Below, in pieces: positions 28,329-36,372 of a stretch of DNA of 64,000 bases. Made by a program: the position numbers and the translations under genes. Origin of the DNA: Microvirga splendida (GTDB lineage: Bacteria > Pseudomonadota > Alphaproteobacteria > Rhizobiales > Beijerinckiaceae); contig NZ_JAELXT010000009.1 of NCBI RefSeq assembly GCF_016427565.1, forward strand, positions 1 through 64,000. Reading direction: 5' to 3'. The notes beneath the pieces were generated by a model that saw nothing but the letters and a program-made list of their open reading frames with translations, did no database searches and was not told where the DNA came from. Numbering within the stretch: position 1 is the first letter of the stretch; every line of letters begins with the position of its first letter.

Positions 28329-29608
28329 CGATCGTCGTATTCCTCGTCTCGCTCCTGGGCGCCATGGCTCTCGGAATGCCGATCGCCTTCGCGCTGATCG
28401 TCTGCGCGCTTGCGCTCATGCTCTGGCTCGGCAACTTCGACAGCCAGATCGTCGCGCAGAACATGATCATCGGCGCCGACAACTTTCAGCTCCTGGCCGT
28501 TCCGTTCTTTCTTCTGGCCGGGGAGCTGATGAATGTCGGGGGGCTATCGAAGCGCATCGTCAACTTCGCACTGGCGTGCCTCGGCCACATCCATGGCGGC
28601 CTCGGCTATGTCGCCATCGTGGCGGCTCTCATCCTGGCTGCCTTGTCCGGATCCGCTGCGGCCGATACGGCCGCCCTGGCGGCCATTCTGATCCCGATGA
28701 TGCGCAATGCAGGGTACGACGTTCCGCGGGCTGCGGGGCTCATCGCGGCGGGCGGCATCATTGCCCCGGTGATCCCGCCCTCCATCGGCTTTATCATCTT
28801 CGGCGTTGCGGCCAACGTCTCGATCTCGCAGCTGTTCCTCGCAGGAATCGTGCCCGGCCTGATGATGGGTATTTCCCTTGTCGTCGCGTGGGCCATCGTG
28901 AGCAGACGGGATAAGATGCAAACGTTTCCGCGCACCACCATGCGGGAGCGCGGCAAGGCCTTCGTGGACGGTTTCTTCGCGCTCCTGATGCCGGTGATGA
29001 TCCTGGGCGGGATCAAGTGGGGCATCGTCACGCCGACGGAGGCCGCGGTCCTGGCCGCCGTTTATGCGCTCGTGATCGGCATGTTCGTCTATCGGGAGCT
29101 CAAGCCTTCGATGCTGTATGGGGTGTTTCTCACGGCAGCAAAGACCACCGCCGTGGTGATGTTCCTCGTGGCGGCGGCACTCGTGTCCGCATGGCTGATA
29201 ACCCAGGCGAATATTCCGGGGGAGATCAGCGGGCTCATCCAGCCGCTGATGGACAACCAGACCCTGCTCATGTTCGCCTTGATGTTCCTCGTGGTCATCG
29301 TCGGAACGGCGCTGGACTTCTCCCCCACCGTTCTGATCCTGACACCGGTTCTCATGCCCATCGTCAAGCAGGCGGGCATCGATCCGGTGTATTTCGGCGT
29401 CCTGTTCATCATCAACAACGCGATCGGCCTGATCACGCCCCCGGTCGGGATCGTGCTCAATGTGGTGAGCGGCGTCGCCCGTGTGCCGATGGGCGCCGTA
29501 ATCAAGGGCGTCGGCCCGTTTCTGATCGCTCAGATCATCGTGCTCGTCCTGCTCATCGTATTCCCTGAGCTGGTGACGGTGCCCCTTGCCTGGCTGCGGG
29601 GACGGTAA
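28325..29608 (+). CDS. dctM: TRAP transporter large permease (DctM type)
   Basis: A 427-residue membrane protein with about twelve hydrophobic segments, the ion-coupled transport subunit. Family landmarks: LGAMALGMPIAFALIVCALAL near the N-terminus, SGSAAADTAALAAILIPMM, AGGIIAPVIPPSIGFIIFG, TPTEAAVLAAVYAL and PVGIVLNVVSGVA. The start is GTG at 28325, overlapping the dctQ stop. Together with dctQ upstream and the binding protein 36 bases downstream it makes a complete TRAP system; the substrate is probably a sugar acid from the context. Confidence 0.94.
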   Translation: MTIVVFLVSLLGAMALGMPIAFALIVCALALMLWLGNFDSQIVAQNMIIGADNFQLLAVPFFLLAGELMNVGGLSKRIVNFALACLGHIHGGLGYVAIVAALILAALSGSAAADTAALAAILIPMMRNAGYDVPRAAGLIAAGGIIAPVIPPSIGFIIFGVAANVSISQLFLAGIVPGLMMGISLVVAWAIVSRRDKMQTFPRTTMRERGKAFVDGFFALLMPVMILGGIKWGIVTPTEAAVLAAVYALVIGMFVYRELKPSMLYGVFLTAAKTTAVVMFLVAAALVSAWLITQANIPGEISGLIQPLMDNQTLLMFALMFLVVIVGTALDFSPTVLILTPVLMPIVKQAGIDPVYFGVLFIINNAIGLITPPVGIVLNVVSGVARVPMGAVIKGVGPFLIAQIIVLVLLIVFPELVTVPLAWLRGR

Positions 29609-29644
29609 GTCAGTAAGAGTCAAACAAAGAGAGAGGAAACCACC

Positions 29645-30655
29645 ATGAAGGCATTCAAACTTACCCTTGCGGCCGGTGTCGCGGCGACCATCCTCGCTGC
29701 TGTTCCCGCCTATGCGCAGTTCACGGAGCGCACCATCCGCCTGTCCAACGGCGTGAACGAGGATCACCCCAACGGAAAAGGCGTCGAGAAGCTCAAGACA
29801 TGCCTTGCCGACAAGTCTGGCGGCAAGATGAAGGTGCAGGGCTTCTGGGGCAACGCTCTCGGCGGCGACCTGCAGGCGACCCAGGCCCTCCGCTCCGGCA
29901 CGCAGGAAATGGTCGTGACATCGAGCTCGCCGCTCATCGGCATCCTGCCGGATCTCGGCGTATTCGACCTGCCGTTCCTGTTCGCCAACGAGAAGGAAGC
30001 CGACGCCATTCTCGACGGCAAGGTCGGCGACCAGATCAGCAAGAAGCTGGAGGATGTCGGGCTCATCAACCTGGCCTATTGGGAAAACGGGTTCCGCAAT
30101 CTCACCAACTCGCGGCGCCCGGTCGAGAAATGGGAGGACTTCAAGGGCCTCAAGGTTCGCGTCATGCAGAACAACGTGTTCCTCGACACGTTCAAGAACA
30201 TGGGCGCCAATGCCGTTCCGATGGCCTTCGGCGAGGTGTTCACCGCTCTCGAGACGAAAGCCATCGATGGCCAGGAGAACCCCTTCGTGACCATCGACAC
30301 GTCCAAGTTCTCCGAGGTGCAGAAGTACCTGTCGGTGACCCGCCATGCCTATACGCCGTTCCTCGTGCTCTACTCCAAGAAGCTGTGGGACGAGCTGTCC
30401 AAGGACGAGCAGGCGGCTCTGAGCGAATGCGCCGTCCTGGCTCGGGATGAGCAGCGCAAGGTCTCTCGTGAATTGTCCGAGGCTTCGCTCAAGAAGATCA
30501 AGGGCGATGGCGTCGTCGTCAACGAGCTGAACGCTCAGGAAGCCGAGCGCATGCGCGAGCAATCCAAGGCCGTCTGGGAGAAGCACGCGGCCACCATCGG
30601 TCCCGAGACCGTGAAGATGATGCAGGACGAGTTGAACCAGATCCGCAAGAAGTAA
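29645..30655 (+). CDS. dctP: TRAP transporter substrate-binding protein (DctP type)
   Basis: A 336-residue periplasmic protein. The start ATG follows AGAGAGGAAACCACC. Signal peptide is about 1-24 (LAAGVAATILAAVPAYA, then QF). DctP family features: RLSNGVNEDHPNGKGVEKL, QGFWGNALGGDLQATQALRSG, and the segment WEDFKGLKVRVMQN with the Arg that forms a salt bridge with the ligand carboxylate, followed by NAVPMAFGEVFTALETKAIDGQENP. It should deliver a carboxylated ligand to DctQM. The next gene is a DenD-like dehydrogenase 85 bases downstream, separated by a hairpin. Confidence 0.93.
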   Translation: MKAFKLTLAAGVAATILAAVPAYAQFTERTIRLSNGVNEDHPNGKGVEKLKTCLADKSGGKMKVQGFWGNALGGDLQATQALRSGTQEMVVTSSSPLIGILPDLGVFDLPFLFANEKEADAILDGKVGDQISKKLEDVGLINLAYWENGFRNLTNSRRPVEKWEDFKGLKVRVMQNNVFLDTFKNMGANAVPMAFGEVFTALETKAIDGQENPFVTIDTSKFSEVQKYLSVTRHAYTPFLVLYSKKLWDELSKDEQAALSECAVLARDEQRKVSRELSEASLKKIKGDGVVVNELNAQEAERMREQSKAVWEKHAATIGPETVKMMQDELNQIRKK

Positions 30656-30675
30656 GTCTCGGCTTTGAGAAAAAG

Positions 30676-30701
30676 GTGGCGCCGCCGACGGGCGGCGCCA
30701 C
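30676..30701 (+). terminator. Strong hairpin between dctP and the DenD-like gene
   Basis: An 11-bp perfect stem, GTGGCGCCGCC (30676-30686) / GGCGGCGCCAC (30691-30701), with a GACG loop lies 20 bases after the dctP stop. No T-run follows (ATACGTTTC). It may be a partial terminator or an mRNA-stabilising 3' end that makes dctP more abundant than the downstream gene. Confidence 0.6.
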
Positions 30702-30740
30702 ATACGTTTCGCGGCATGTCCGAAGAAAGGGTTACAGCCG

Positions 30741-31724
30741 ATGCAGGTCCTCATTCTTGGAGCCGCCGGAATGGTCGGCCGCAAGCTCACCGAGCGCCTG
30801 GTGCAGGACCGGCATCTCGGCGGGCGGGAGATCACGCATCTTGTCCTGCATGATGTGGTCGAGCCGGAGCGCCCCGAGGCTCCGTTTGCCGTCGACACCC
30901 TGACATCCGATTTCTCCATGCCGGGACAGGCGGAGCGCCTGGTGGCAGGCCGGCCGGATGCGATCTTTCATCTGGCCGCCATCGTCTCCGGCGAAGCGGA
31001 ATCCGATCTGGAGAAGGGCTACCGGATCAACCTGGACGGCACCCGGTTCCTCTTCGATGCCATCCGGCATGCCGGAGGTGGGTACAGGCCGCGGCTGGTG
31101 TTTACGTCATCCATCGCCGTGTTCGGGGCGCCGTTCCCGGAAGCCATCGGCGACGAGTTCTTCCTGACGCCGCTTACGAGCTACGGCACGCAGAAGGCCA
31201 TCGGCGAATTGCTGCTGGCGGATTATTCGCGGCGCGGGTTCTTCGACGGGATCGGGATCCGGCTGCCGACCATCTGCGTGCGGCCGGGCAAGCCCAACAA
31301 GGCCGCTTCGGGATTCTTCTCAGGCATCATTCGGGAGCCCCTGAACGGTCAGGAGGCGATCCTGCCTGTGCCCGTGGACGTGCGCCATTCCCACGCGTCG
31401 CCCCGGTCCGCCGTCAACTTTCTCATCCATGCGGCAACCCTCGACCTGTCCCAGGTCGGGCCGCGCCGCAGCCTGACGATGCCGAGCGTGTCGGTGACGG
31501 TTGCGGAGCAGATCGACGCCCTCAGGCGGATCGCCGGGGACCGTTGCGTCGCCCGCATCCGGCAGGAGATCGACCCGACCATCGTCCGCTTCGTCGAGGG
31601 CTGGCCCCGGCGCTTCGATGCCCGCAGGGCCGAGGAATTGGGCTTTCAGGCGGAGAAGAGTTTCGATGAGATCATCTCGGTCTATATCGAGGATGAGCTC
31701 GGCGGCAATCTGCCGGATCGGTAG
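30741..31724 (+). CDS. denD: D-erythronate dehydrogenase-like NAD-dependent epimerase-family enzyme
   Basis: A 327-residue extended-SDR enzyme resembling DenD throughout. DenD oxidises D-erythronate at C2 to 2-oxo-tetronate. Seen: the NAD motif LGAAGMVGRKL (residues about 6-16); HLAAIVSGEAESDLEKGYRINLDGT; the catalytic Ser (FTSSIAVFG) and Tyr-x-x-x-Lys (YGTQK); the family-typical RLPTICVRPGKPNKAASGFFSGIIREPL. In characterised acid-tetrose pathways DenD works with a DUF1537 kinase (OtnK), an isomerase and an aldolase; none is in this window. Here it follows a TRAP transporter and lies opposite a GalD-like dehydratase, so the true substrate may be another sugar acid. Confidence 0.85.
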   Translation: MQVLILGAAGMVGRKLTERLVQDRHLGGREITHLVLHDVVEPERPEAPFAVDTLTSDFSMPGQAERLVAGRPDAIFHLAAIVSGEAESDLEKGYRINLDGTRFLFDAIRHAGGGYRPRLVFTSSIAVFGAPFPEAIGDEFFLTPLTSYGTQKAIGELLLADYSRRGFFDGIGIRLPTICVRPGKPNKAASGFFSGIIREPLNGQEAILPVPVDVRHSHASPRSAVNFLIHAATLDLSQVGPRRSLTMPSVSVTVAEQIDALRRIAGDRCVARIRQEIDPTIVRFVEGWPRRFDARRAEELGFQAEKSFDEIISVYIEDELGGNLPDR

Positions 31725-31754
31725 CGCATCAGTTCCGGTGCCTTGCAGGCGTTT

Positions 31755-32081
31755 CTACCGTTGAGGGCGATCCGGAAAGCAGCGCTGTCTTAAGCTTGCC
31801 CATTTGTCGATAGCCCAGATCGTGAAATGGCCGACGGGCTTTTGTAGCACAGGGATGTCGTAAGCCATCAGCAGCAAGCCCAACGGCAGCATCCAGATCC
31901 CGAAGAAGGGCAGGATCGAGAAGATCCCGCCAAGGACGAAGAGGAAGCCGACGGGCATCCTGATCCATCGGGCTTCGGGGTGCCGCAGGCTGCGGAGAAC
32001 ACGCGCCACCTTGCCGGGCACCTCATGTTCCAGATGCCTGAACGCCTGTCTCAGAACAGCTCTGCCGCTCATAGCTTTCAT
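31755..32081 (-). CDS. Small membrane protein of the PGPGW type
   Basis: A 108-residue protein with a basic, helical N-terminus (about 1-40) and two adjacent hydrophobic helices separated by a tight turn: PVGFLFVLGGIFSILPFFG and IWMLPLGLLLMAYDIPVL. This resembles small conserved membrane proteins of the PGPGW group, which have no established function. A Trp-containing amphipathic tail follows. The start could be ATG at 32081 or the ATG three codons later. It is convergent with the DenD-like gene. Confidence 0.65.
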   Translation of the reverse strand: MKAMSGRAVLRQAFRHLEHEVPGKVARVLRSLRHPEARWIRMPVGFLFVLGGIFSILPFFGIWMLPLGLLLMAYDIPVLQKPVGHFTIWAIDKWASLRQRCFPDRPQR

Positions 32082-32174
32082 GGCTTCTGAATTGCCCGTC
32101 CGTGGAAAGAGTTCCAGGATTATCTCGGAAGTCTTGCAGCGACCCGCAATGGAGAAGCCTCGGATCCCGATAGT

Positions 32175-32474
32175 CTAGGCATGCACTCCTAGGAGGGCGG
32201 CGGCCACGGCTTGCCTTCCGTGACCTCTGATCATCGAGGATCTCAGGGCTCTCTCTTTCTGGTCGAGGCGCTGAAGATAGGGATCGAATTCGGGCGGAAG
32301 CGCAGGGTCGCCGAGGAAGCGCGGCTTGTCCCCGCGCTCGTAATACTCCGCCCTCAGCAGTTGGCCGAGGTGGTCCTGAATGCTGGACGGAAGAGAGGGG
32401 ATGTTGCTGCGATGCCGCGATGCGGATCTGCCGGTATCCGGCGAGGAAAGATATTCTGTTGCCTTGTTGGTCAT
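32175..32474 (-). CDS. Small hypothetical protein, 99 residues
   Basis: The start is ATG at 32474 with GTGGGG about nine bases upstream. The first 30 residues are low-complexity and Ser-rich. The core has a protein-like helix and loop: SSIQDHLGQLLRAEYYERG followed by DKPRFLGDPALPPEFDPYLQRLDQ. The LGQLLRxEY pattern faintly recalls the first helix of NepR anti-sigma factors, but the length and second half do not fit well. No domain is recognised with confidence. It is divergent from the globin-coupled chemoreceptor gene. Confidence 0.5.
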   Translation of the reverse strand: MTNKATEYLSSPDTGRSASRHRSNIPSLPSSIQDHLGQLLRAEYYERGDKPRFLGDPALPPEFDPYLQRLDQKERALRSSMIRGHGRQAVAAALLGVHA

Positions 32475-32610
32475 TTGATAGCCCCACAACTCCTCAGAAC
32501 AACGCGCCGTGATTGTCTTGGTTTCAGGTTGCGAGAGGCCTCGAAAGCCAGGAAGAAGCGAACGTTTGCAAGCTCCAATCAAGCCTGAATGGCTACAGGC
32601 TTCTCCATTG

Positions 32611-33960
32611 ATGGGAGTACGAGCGTTGCACAACGACTCAGCGATTGCAGACCGGCTCAATTTTGCCGGGATCGATGACGGGGTTCGCAAGGAACTGCGA
32701 AAGGTCTGGCAGGACATTCATCCTGTCCTGCCCAAGATCCTCGAAGCGTTCTATGTGCACATGCACCGGCAGCCGCAGCTGTCACAGATGATCGGAACGC
32801 AGCAATCCCGTCTGGTATCGGCTCAGTTGCAGCACTGGGCGCGCCTGTTCAGTGGGAACTTCGACGCCGCGTATGTCGAGGGCATTCGCCGCATCGGTCT
32901 GATTCACAACAAGATCGGCCTCGAGCCCCGCTGGTACATCGGAGGCTATGCCTTCGTCCTCAACGAACTCGTCGTCGCTCTCTCGAAGAAGCATCGCTTC
33001 AACGGGCCGCTGCTGGCGCGCAGGCTTACGGTCATCAACCGGGCCGTCATGCTGGATATGGATCTCGCGATCTCCGTCTACCAGGACGCTTTCGTTCAGG
33101 AGCGGCAGAAGAAGGGGGAGATCCTGTCCCAAGCCGTGGCTTCGTTCTCCAGCGCCGTTCAGGAAAGCCTGCAGATCTCAGGCCAGGCGAGTGGAGCGCT
33201 TTCCGAGAGTGCGGCCGCCCTCGATGCCGCCACGACCAATGCCAGCAGCCTGGCGACGCAGGTGACGGGCGCCGCGGAGCAGACGGCATCCAACATGCAG
33301 TCCGGCGCCGCCGCCACGGAACAGCTGGCTTCGTCCGTTCGCGAGATCGGCCAGCAGGCGAGCCGCTCCGCCGATGTGGCCAGGCACGCCTTGCAGAGTT
33401 CCCGGCGCACGAAGGACACCGTCACCGGGCTGGCCGAGCAGGCCAGGGAGATCGGCGACGTGGTCGATCTGATCGAGAGGATCGCCGCGCAGACCAACCT
33501 GCTGGCGCTCAACGCCACCATCGAGGCGGCGCGGGCCGGAGAGATGGGCAAGGGCTTTGCCGTCGTCGCCCAGGAGGTGAAGACCCTGGCAAACCAGACG
33601 GCCAAGGCCACCACGGAGATCGGCACCCGCATCGGCGCCATTCAGGAAGCGACCCGGCAAAGCGTGACCGATATCGATGACATCGGCCGCATCATGGACG
33701 ATCTGAGCGGCATTGCCACGGCGATCGCGGCCGCGGTCGAGGAGCAGGCCGCCGTCACATCCGAGATCGCCGTGAATGTCAGCCAGACCACCGATCATAC
33801 CCATGCGGTCGTGCGCAGCATCGAGGCTTTGACCGGATCGACTGCATCCGCCGCCTCGGCAGCACATCAGGTTTCGGATGCCAAGCAGACTCTGGATCAG
33901 CAATTGCAGCGGTTAAAGCAGGACATCGATCACTTCCTTGCAAAGGCCCAGGCAGCATAG
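32611..33960 (+). CDS. Globin-coupled soluble methyl-accepting chemotaxis protein (HemAT-like)
   Basis: A 449-residue cytosolic oxygen/redox chemoreceptor. The N-terminal protoglobin domain (about 1-165) carries the proximal haem His99 in [16 protein letters not shown], the signature of globin-coupled sensors. A coiled coil leads to an MCP signalling domain (about 200-449) with the conserved hairpin tip [20 protein letters not shown] and [15 protein letters not shown], which binds CheA and CheW. No membrane segment is present. The start is uncertain: ATG at 32611 has a poor ribosome binding site, whereas TTG at 32626 has GGGAG eight bases upstream. No che genes are nearby. Confidence 0.92.
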   Translation: MGVRALHNDSAIADRLNFAGIDDGVRKELRKVWQDIHPVLPKILEAFYVHMHRQPQLSQMIGTQQSRLVSAQLQHWARLFSGNFDAAYVEGIRRIGLIHNKIGLEPRWYIGGYAFVLNELVVALSKKHRFNGPLLARRLTVINRAVMLDMDLAISVYQDAFVQERQKKGEILSQAVASFSSAVQESLQISGQASGALSESAAALDAATTNASSLATQVTGAAEQTASNMQSGAAATEQLASSVREIGQQASRSADVARHALQSSRRTKDTVTGLAEQAREIGDVVDLIERIAAQTNLLALNATIEAARAGEMGKGFAVVAQEVKTLANQTAKATTEIGTRIGAIQEATRQSVTDIDDIGRIMDDLSGIATAIAAAVEEQAAVTSEIAVNVSQTTDHTHAVVRSIEALTGSTASAASAAHQVSDAKQTLDQQLQRLKQDIDHFLAKAQAA

Positions 33961-34116
33961 GCCTTCGAGGGGTTGCACGCGCTCCTTCTTCAAAGCTCCT
34001 GGTCGTGTCTTTTTTGATACAGACACATCCCCGCAAATCAGACACCTTGCCGGTTGACGCAGCGGCATCGTTCCGCGCGTCGCGAGAGACGAAACGGTTT
34101 CTCCGTGGGGGCAAAG

Positions 34117-34329
34117 GTGGATCAGGTGGAACTTGAGGTCGAGCATATCGCCCGAGCGTTCTTTGCCGCTCGGCATGAGACGGGAGCCTGGGAGAACGCC
34201 TCCCGAACCCTGAAGCACGAGTTCCGTCTCTACGCCCGGCAAGCCATCCATATGTTGAAGAAGCGCCAGGAGCAGGCGCAGCGGATCGAGCGCGAGGCTC
34301 CTCCGGTCAGATCCCTGGAACCCGCTTAA
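34117..34329 (+). CDS. Small hypothetical protein, about 70 residues
   Basis: A short, charged, all-helical protein: DQVELEVEHIARAFFAARHE, then an alternating charged helix (HEFRLYARQAIHMLKKRQEQ). No domain is recognised. The start is uncertain: GTG at 34117, GTG at 34126 (AAGGTGG upstream) or an ATG at 34054 that reads through unlikely sequence. Composition and codon choice look coding from about 34117. The gene stands alone between the chemoreceptor and the HtrA-like gene. Confidence 0.5.
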   Translation: MDQVELEVEHIARAFFAARHETGAWENASRTLKHEFRLYARQAIHMLKKRQEQAQRIEREAPPVRSLEPA

Positions 34330-34494
34330 AAAGGCCTCTCCCTGAGCCCTTTCATGCCGCCGCGCCTGCCGTTCCGGGATCCCCAAGAACACGGCTTTTT
34401 GTGCGTCAAAAAGGGGGAGGGCTGTTGAAGGGATGGTTTTTCCTGCCATGTTGAAAGGGTGCGGGCTCTCGGCGGAGAGGCCGGGGAGTTTTTC

Positions 34495-35475
34495 ATGCAG
34501 CCACCCGACGAATGGGAAATCCCTCCTGAATTCCAGCCTGATCCGAGGCTTCTCGACTACGACCTGAAGAACGCCCTGTCGGCCGTGGTGACCCTGCGCG
34601 CGCGCGTTCCCGAGGATGCCTTCACGGCCGAGACCCTCGGCGTCGAGCGGGCGGGGCAGGGCGTGGTCATCCGGGATGACGGCCTTGTCGTGACCATCGG
34701 GTATCTCATCGCCGAAGCGGACGAGGTCTGGCTCACCACCAACAAGGGGCGGGTCGTGGGGGCGCATGTGATCGCCTACGACTACGAGAGCGGCTTCGGT
34801 CTCGTGCAGGCGCTCGAGCCTTTGGGCGTGCCTGTGCTGGCCCTCGGGGATTCCCGGCGGCTGAAGCCCGGAGAGCAGGTCGTCGTCGGAGGAAGCGGCG
34901 GGCAAATCCATTCCCTGGCGGCCCAGGTGGTCGCCTGCCAGGAATTCGCAGGTTATTGGGAGTATCTGATCGACGGCGCCATCTTCACCGCGCCGGCCCA
35001 TCCCAACTGGGGCGGCACGGCGCTGATCGGCCCGCGCGGCGACCTCATGGGCATCGGCTCCCTCCAGCTCCAGCACCAGGCTTCCGGCGGAACCGTGGTG
35101 CCCCTGAACATGAGCGTGCCCATCGACCTGCTGAAGCCCATCCTCGACGACCTCCTCACCTCCGGGCGGGTCAAGCATGAGCCGCGGCCCTGGCTCGGCT
35201 TCTATGTCGCGGAGGCGGAGGACGAGCAGCTCACGATCATCGGCCTCGCCGGCGATGCTCCGGCGCAGCGGGCGGGCCTGCGGGCCGGCGATCAGATCCA
35301 TGCGGTCGGGGAGCAGAGCGTTTCATCCCTGGCGGAGTTCTACCGGGCCATCTGGGCGCTCGGCCCGGCCGGCGTCGACGTTCCTCTCACCCTGGAGCGT
35401 GAGGGCGACAGGTTCGACGTGACGATCCGGTCGGCGGACAGGGGCCGCTTCATGAAGACCCCGCGCCTGCAATAG
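34495..35475 (+). CDS. Catalytically dead HtrA/trypsin-like protein with PDZ domain
   Basis: A 326-residue protein with the S1C (HtrA/DegP) fold and one PDZ domain (about 230-320, WLGFYV...APAQRAGLRAGDQIHAVG), but all three catalytic residues are replaced. In the His motif (TNAHV in the family) the sequence reads TIGYL, so His becomes Tyr70. In the Asp motif (TDLAVL) it reads SGFGLV, so Asp becomes Gly100. In the Ser motif (GNSGGPL) it reads PNWGGTAL, so Ser becomes Trp172. There is no signal peptide, so it is cytoplasmic, unlike DegP. The start ATG at 34495 has GGGGAG upstream. It is probably a pseudoprotease used for peptide binding or scaffolding; the PDZ is intact. Confidence 0.85.
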   Translation: MQPPDEWEIPPEFQPDPRLLDYDLKNALSAVVTLRARVPEDAFTAETLGVERAGQGVVIRDDGLVVTIGYLIAEADEVWLTTNKGRVVGAHVIAYDYESGFGLVQALEPLGVPVLALGDSRRLKPGEQVVVGGSGGQIHSLAAQVVACQEFAGYWEYLIDGAIFTAPAHPNWGGTALIGPRGDLMGIGSLQLQHQASGGTVVPLNMSVPIDLLKPILDDLLTSGRVKHEPRPWLGFYVAEAEDEQLTIIGLAGDAPAQRAGLRAGDQIHAVGEQSVSSLAEFYRAIWALGPAGVDVPLTLEREGDRFDVTIRSADRGRFMKTPRLQ

Positions 35476-35499
35476 CGCATCTGTCAGGGAGAGCCGACG

Positions 35500-36336
35500 A
35501 TGAACCCGACTGTCACCCTGCCGGCCGGCGAAAGCATTCCCGCCCTCGGACAGGGCACCTGGCAAATGGCCGAGAAGGCCGGGCGCAGGGCGCAGGAGAT
35601 CGAGGCCCTGCGCCTTGGCGTCGAGCTCGGCATGACCCTGATCGACACGGCCGAGATGTACGGGGAGGGAGCCGCCGAGGAACTGGTGGCCGAGGCTCTG
35701 GCCGCGGAGCGTGAGCGCCTTTTCCTCGTCAGCAAGGTCTATCCTCACAATGCCGGCCGGCAGGACGTGATCGAGGCCTGCGAACGCAGCCTGCGGCGGC
35801 TGAAGACCGATCGGCTCGACCTCTATCTCCTGCACTGGCGCGGAAGCGTTCCGCTGGAGGAGACGGTCGCCGGCTTCGAGGAGCTGCGCCGCTCCGGCAA
35901 GATCCGCCACTGGGGCGTCAGCAACTTCGACATGGACGACATGGAGGAATTGTTCGGTGTGCCGGCAGGAGAAAACTGCGCCACCAATCAGGTTCTCTAC
36001 AACGTGACGCGGCGCGGCCCGGAGTTCGATCTCATCCCCTGGATGGCGGCACGCGGCATGCCGCTGATGGCTTACAGCCCCATCGAGCAGGGGAGGCTTC
36101 CCCGAGGCGGTGCGCTGCAGACCATCGCACAAGCCCATGAGGCAAGCCCGTTCCAGATCGCCCTGGCCTGGCTGCTGAACAGGCCCGGGGTGGTCGCCAT
36201 CCCCAAGGCGTCGAGCGTCGAGCATGTGCGGGAGAACCGCATGGCGCTGGAGATCCGGTTGACTCCCCAGGACATGGCCGCCATCGATGCCGAGTTCCCG
36301 GCGCCGAAGCGCAAGCGCCCGCTCGAGATGATCTAA
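35500..36336 (+). CDS. Aldo/keto reductase
   Basis: A 278-residue NADPH-dependent oxidoreductase of the AKR superfamily, single TIM barrel. The catalytic tetrad is visible: Asp and Tyr in LIDTAEMYGEG, Lys in LVSKVYP and His in LLHWRG. The substrate-loop motif GVSNFDMDDM and the NADP-binding IPKASSVEHVRENRMAL are also typical. It resembles bacterial AKR5-like 2,5-diketogluconate or methylglyoxal reductases. The substrate is not fixed by sequence. It starts 24 bases after the HtrA-like gene (AGGGAGAG before ATG) and may be co-transcribed with it and with the next gene (36 bases). Confidence 0.9.
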   Translation: MNPTVTLPAGESIPALGQGTWQMAEKAGRRAQEIEALRLGVELGMTLIDTAEMYGEGAAEELVAEALAAERERLFLVSKVYPHNAGRQDVIEACERSLRRLKTDRLDLYLLHWRGSVPLEETVAGFEELRRSGKIRHWGVSNFDMDDMEELFGVPAGENCATNQVLYNVTRRGPEFDLIPWMAARGMPLMAYSPIEQGRLPRGGALQTIAQAHEASPFQIALAWLLNRPGVVAIPKASSVEHVRENRMALEIRLTPQDMAAIDAEFPAPKRKRPLEMI

Positions 36337-36372
36337 CGGGCATCCGCAGGACAACAGGACGGTACTAGCCTC

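Noticed and set aside
28544..30919. A 791-codon open frame on the minus strand across dctM and dctP
   Set aside because: It lies opposite two well-supported TRAP genes, is rich in His/Asp/Arg without any domain, and has no ribosome binding site.
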